Assembly: GCA_959596515.1 (NCBI GenBank)
Contig: CAUFXR010000067.1
Coordinates: forward strand, 1 to 15,395
Origin: an uncultured Oscillospiraceae bacterium
GTDB lineage: Bacteria; Bacillota; Clostridia; Oscillospirales; Acutalibacteraceae
DNA length: 15,395 bases
Direction of reading: 5' to 3'
Shown: in pieces, positions 13,516-15,395 of the stretch
Layout: each line of letters starts with the position of its first letter
Numbering within the stretch: the stretch's first letter is position 1
Program-made: the position numbers and the translations under genes
The notes under the pieces: generated by a model
What the model was told of the DNA's origin: nothing
Databases searched by the model: none
What the model saw: the letters and a program-made list of their open reading frames with translations, nothing else

Positions 13516-13545
13516 ATTTTACCATACCATGCTTCATTTTGTCAA
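13516..13545 (-). promoter_or_regulatory. Promoter of the HMA-ZIP-methyltransferase operon
   Basis: On the minus strand a perfect -35 TTGACA (13540-13545) and -10 TAAAAT (13516-13521) are separated by 18 bp. Transcription would start near 13508, inside the promoter-proximal palindrome, which fits repression. A small dyad (CGAAA GTGT TTTCG, 13555-13568) lies just upstream of the -35. Confidence 0.72.
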
Positions 13546-13657
13546 GATACTGCACGAAAGTGTTTTCGGATACAGACAAAGCCACACACAAAAGCAGTTA
13601 TATTTTGCGTGCGGCATTTGCCTGTCATCCGGTTTGTTTCCGCATCAGGAAATCACA

Positions 13658-15391
13658 CTATGCCAGCGTCCAGTTCTGGCTTTCTGTCTGTAATTTTACC
13701 ATGCGGGTATAGATACCGTCTTGCCGGAGCAGGGTATCCGGATCGCCCTCTTCCGCTACCATACCATCGGAAAGCACGACGATTTTATCCGCACCGGCTA
13801 CCGTGCGCATCCGGTGTGCGATCACCAGAACGGTCTTGTCTTTGATCAGCCGTGACAGAGCCGTCTGAATCAGCGTTTCGTTTTCAACATCCAGGGAGGC
13901 TGTGGCTTCGTCAAGAAGGATGACCGGCGCGTTTTTTAAGAAGGCGCGGGCAATGGAAATCCGCTGGCGTTCTCCGCCGGAGAGCTCACAGCCGTTTTCG
14001 CCTATGTTAGTATTCCATTTATCAGGAAGCTTCTCGGCAAATTCATCCACATTGGCAAGACGTGCCGCAGCCAGAACCTCCTCATCTGTGGCGTCTTTGT
14101 TACCGATACGGATATTTTCCAGTATGGTGTTGTCAAACAGGGTAACATCCTGAAACACAATGGAGTAAAGAGAAAGCAGCGTTTCCGGATCCACTTTCGA
14201 GACATCCATACCGCCTACCGTAATTTTTCCCCGGCTCACATCCCAAAACCGGGCTGCCAGACGGGAGACCGTTGTTTTGCCGCCGCCGGAGGGGCCCACC
14301 AGCGCGGTTACTTCTCCCTGCTTGGCAGTAAAGCTGACATCCTTTAAAACCGTTTCTCCGGTGTTGTAGGCAAACCCAACATGGTCAAAGGTAATGTCAT
14401 ACCCCTGATTGGAAAGGCTGGTTTTGCCCTGCTGGATGGGATGGTCAAGGATTTCATTCATACGGGCGATATTTGTCCGGGTGGAAATTACCGCCGCCAG
14501 ATTCTGCAGCGCACCCTGCAAGGGATCATAGAGCCGGGAAACCACCAGCAGGAACAGGAAGAAGGTCAAAATATCCAAACTGCCCTGCATCAGCAAAACA
14601 GAGCCTGTAAGTGCGACCGTGGCAATCCCGAGCTTTAACACAAGGGATGCGGATACTACAAATGCCGCCAAACCGAACTCATTGAGAATGGAGCGGTGTT
14701 CCACTGCGCGGATCTTCTTTTCCAACCCTTTGAGGTATTCTTTTTCAGCGTTGTTGGCTTTCAGATCCTGTACCGTTTCGATGCACTCCTGAATTCCGTC
14801 CGCGCAAGCCATTTTCGCATCCATGGACTTCTGATTAAATCCTTCCTGTACCTTTGCAGAAAAACCTACAATGGCAAACGCCACCGGCATCACCCAAAGA
14901 GCCGCCAGCGCCATACGCCAGTCGTAGAAGAACAGGCTGACGGCAATCAAAACCGTAGAGATGATGGATCCGGCAAGCTCCGGGATAAAGTGGGAAAAGC
15001 TCTGCTCTAAAAAGGTGCAGTCCGCCATAATGGTGCTGGTAAGATCCGCAAGGTCTTTCTTTCCGAAGAAGGAGAGGGGGATTTTCCGCAGCCGTTCCGC
15101 CAATGTAATACGGCGCACGCCGCTTTCCGTATAGGTGGCAAAATAAGTGGCGTTATACTGGAAGTAGGTTGTCAGCAGGATCAATCCCACACAGAGAATA
15201 CAGCCGACAATGTAGAAGGGAAGCCGGCTTTCCGGAACATCGCCGTTCATCAGATCGCTCACCATGCAGTACAGCAGCCCAACAGGGAACATAAAAGAGA
15301 TATTTTGCAGAACGCAGGCGAAGCAACCCTTGATTAAATCCTTTGCGCCCTGTTCGGACAAGGCATATCTTTTTTGCAGACGTCTGATCAT
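13658..15391 (-). CDS. ABC transporter, fused permease and ATPase
   Basis: A 577-residue half-transporter of the type IV exporter fold. Residues about 20-305 hold six membrane helices and about 332-565 the ATPase: Walker A GPSGGGKTT (366-374), Q-loop Gln414, signature LSGGE (470-474), Walker B ILLDEA (491-496) and switch His526. The N-terminus (RYALSEQGAKDLIKGCFACVLQN) recalls the IrtA/IrtB- and YbtP/YbtQ-like half-transporters that import siderophores and usually occur as adjacent pairs; the fold is otherwise shared with exporters, so direction is not proven. The ATG at 15391 is four bases from the window edge; its ribosome binding site is not visible and the frame is still open there, so the true start could lie outside. 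The nearby metal genes favour a metal or metallophore role. It ends 112 bases before the -35 of the next operon, without a strong terminator. Confidence 0.88.
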   Translation of the reverse strand: MIRRLQKRYALSEQGAKDLIKGCFACVLQNISFMFPVGLLYCMVSDLMNGDVPESRLPFYIVGCILCVGLILLTTYFQYNATYFATYTESGVRRITLAERLRKIPLSFFGKKDLADLTSTIMADCTFLEQSFSHFIPELAGSIISTVLIAVSLFFYDWRMALAALWVMPVAFAIVGFSAKVQEGFNQKSMDAKMACADGIQECIETVQDLKANNAEKEYLKGLEKKIRAVEHRSILNEFGLAAFVVSASLVLKLGIATVALTGSVLLMQGSLDILTFFLFLLVVSRLYDPLQGALQNLAAVISTRTNIARMNEILDHPIQQGKTSLSNQGYDITFDHVGFAYNTGETVLKDVSFTAKQGEVTALVGPSGGGKTTVSRLAARFWDVSRGKITVGGMDVSKVDPETLLSLYSIVFQDVTLFDNTILENIRIGNKDATDEEVLAAARLANVDEFAEKLPDKWNTNIGENGCELSGGERQRISIARAFLKNAPVILLDEATASLDVENETLIQTALSRLIKDKTVLVIAHRMRTVAGADKIVVLSDGMVAEEGDPDTLLRQDGIYTRMVKLQTESQNWTLA

Positions 15392-15395
15392 CTTA

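Noticed and set aside
13637..13652. Hairpin TTTCC/GGAAA after the ABC transporter gene
   Set aside because: Only five base pairs and no U-tract, so it is too weak to call a terminator.
1..15395. CRISPR array, tRNA, rRNA, insertion-sequence ends
   Set aside because: No regularly spaced direct repeats, no cloverleaf or rRNA-like stretch, no transposase or terminal repeats were seen on either strand by eye.

Overview
The window reads as a fragment of a low-to-mid GC Firmicute, most likely a gut Clostridia (Lachnospiraceae/Oscillospiraceae type). This is inferred from strong AGGAGG ribosome binding sites, several TTG starts, and the protein families (LemA/DUF2207/DUF3137/DUF4234, GufA-type ZIP, small HMA protein, IrtAB-like ABC transporter). 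No rRNA, tRNA, CRISPR array, transposase or integrase is visible. All 18 convincing genes lie on the minus strand, so the window is transcribed from its right end to its left end. The only plus-strand signal is a terminator, with a possible 34-codon ORF before it, in the 9.6-9.84 kb gap.

Right block (15.39 to 9.85 kb). A fused permease-ATPase ABC transporter of siderophore/multidrug type enters from the window edge. After a 215-base gap comes a promoter (TTGACA, 18 bp, TAAAAT) followed by two palindromes sharing GTTAG-N6-CTAAC; the nearer one to the gene matches the DtxR/IdeR metalloregulator consensus well. Next come a copper-chaperone-like HMA protein, a ZIP metal transporter, an unrecognised multi-pass membrane protein, a membrane-anchored SAM methyltransferase, a second SAM methyltransferase of the leucine-carboxyl-methyltransferase (LCM) family and a small winged-helix protein. 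Spacing suggests one metal-responsive operon; its substrate is unknown.

Middle gap (9.85 to 9.48 kb). It holds a strong plus-strand terminator-like hairpin, a 17-bp palindrome, a possible small plus-strand ORF, and a good minus-strand promoter (TTGTAA, 17 bp, TATAAT).

Left block (9.48 to 1.13 kb). That promoter leads into a small excisionase/MerR-like DNA-binding protein, a six-helix sensor histidine kinase, an OmpR-type response regulator, a two-hairpin attenuator-like leader, and a receiver-only regulator lacking the Mg2+-binding acidic pair. Then follow a lipoprotein with a duplicated domain, a DUF4234 protein whose natural start codon appears to be ATA, a structured intergenic region, DUF3137, a second lipoprotein, LemA, DUF2207 and a small two-helix membrane protein. 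Nearly every non-regulatory product is predicted to be membrane-embedded or a lipoprotein, so the block looks like a two-component-controlled envelope module. A WYL-domain regulator (1.03 to 0.06 kb) closes the window, followed by a near-perfect terminator.

The best candidates for something undescribed are the two-component/LemA/DUF envelope operon and the metal-regulated HMA-ZIP-methyltransferase cassette.
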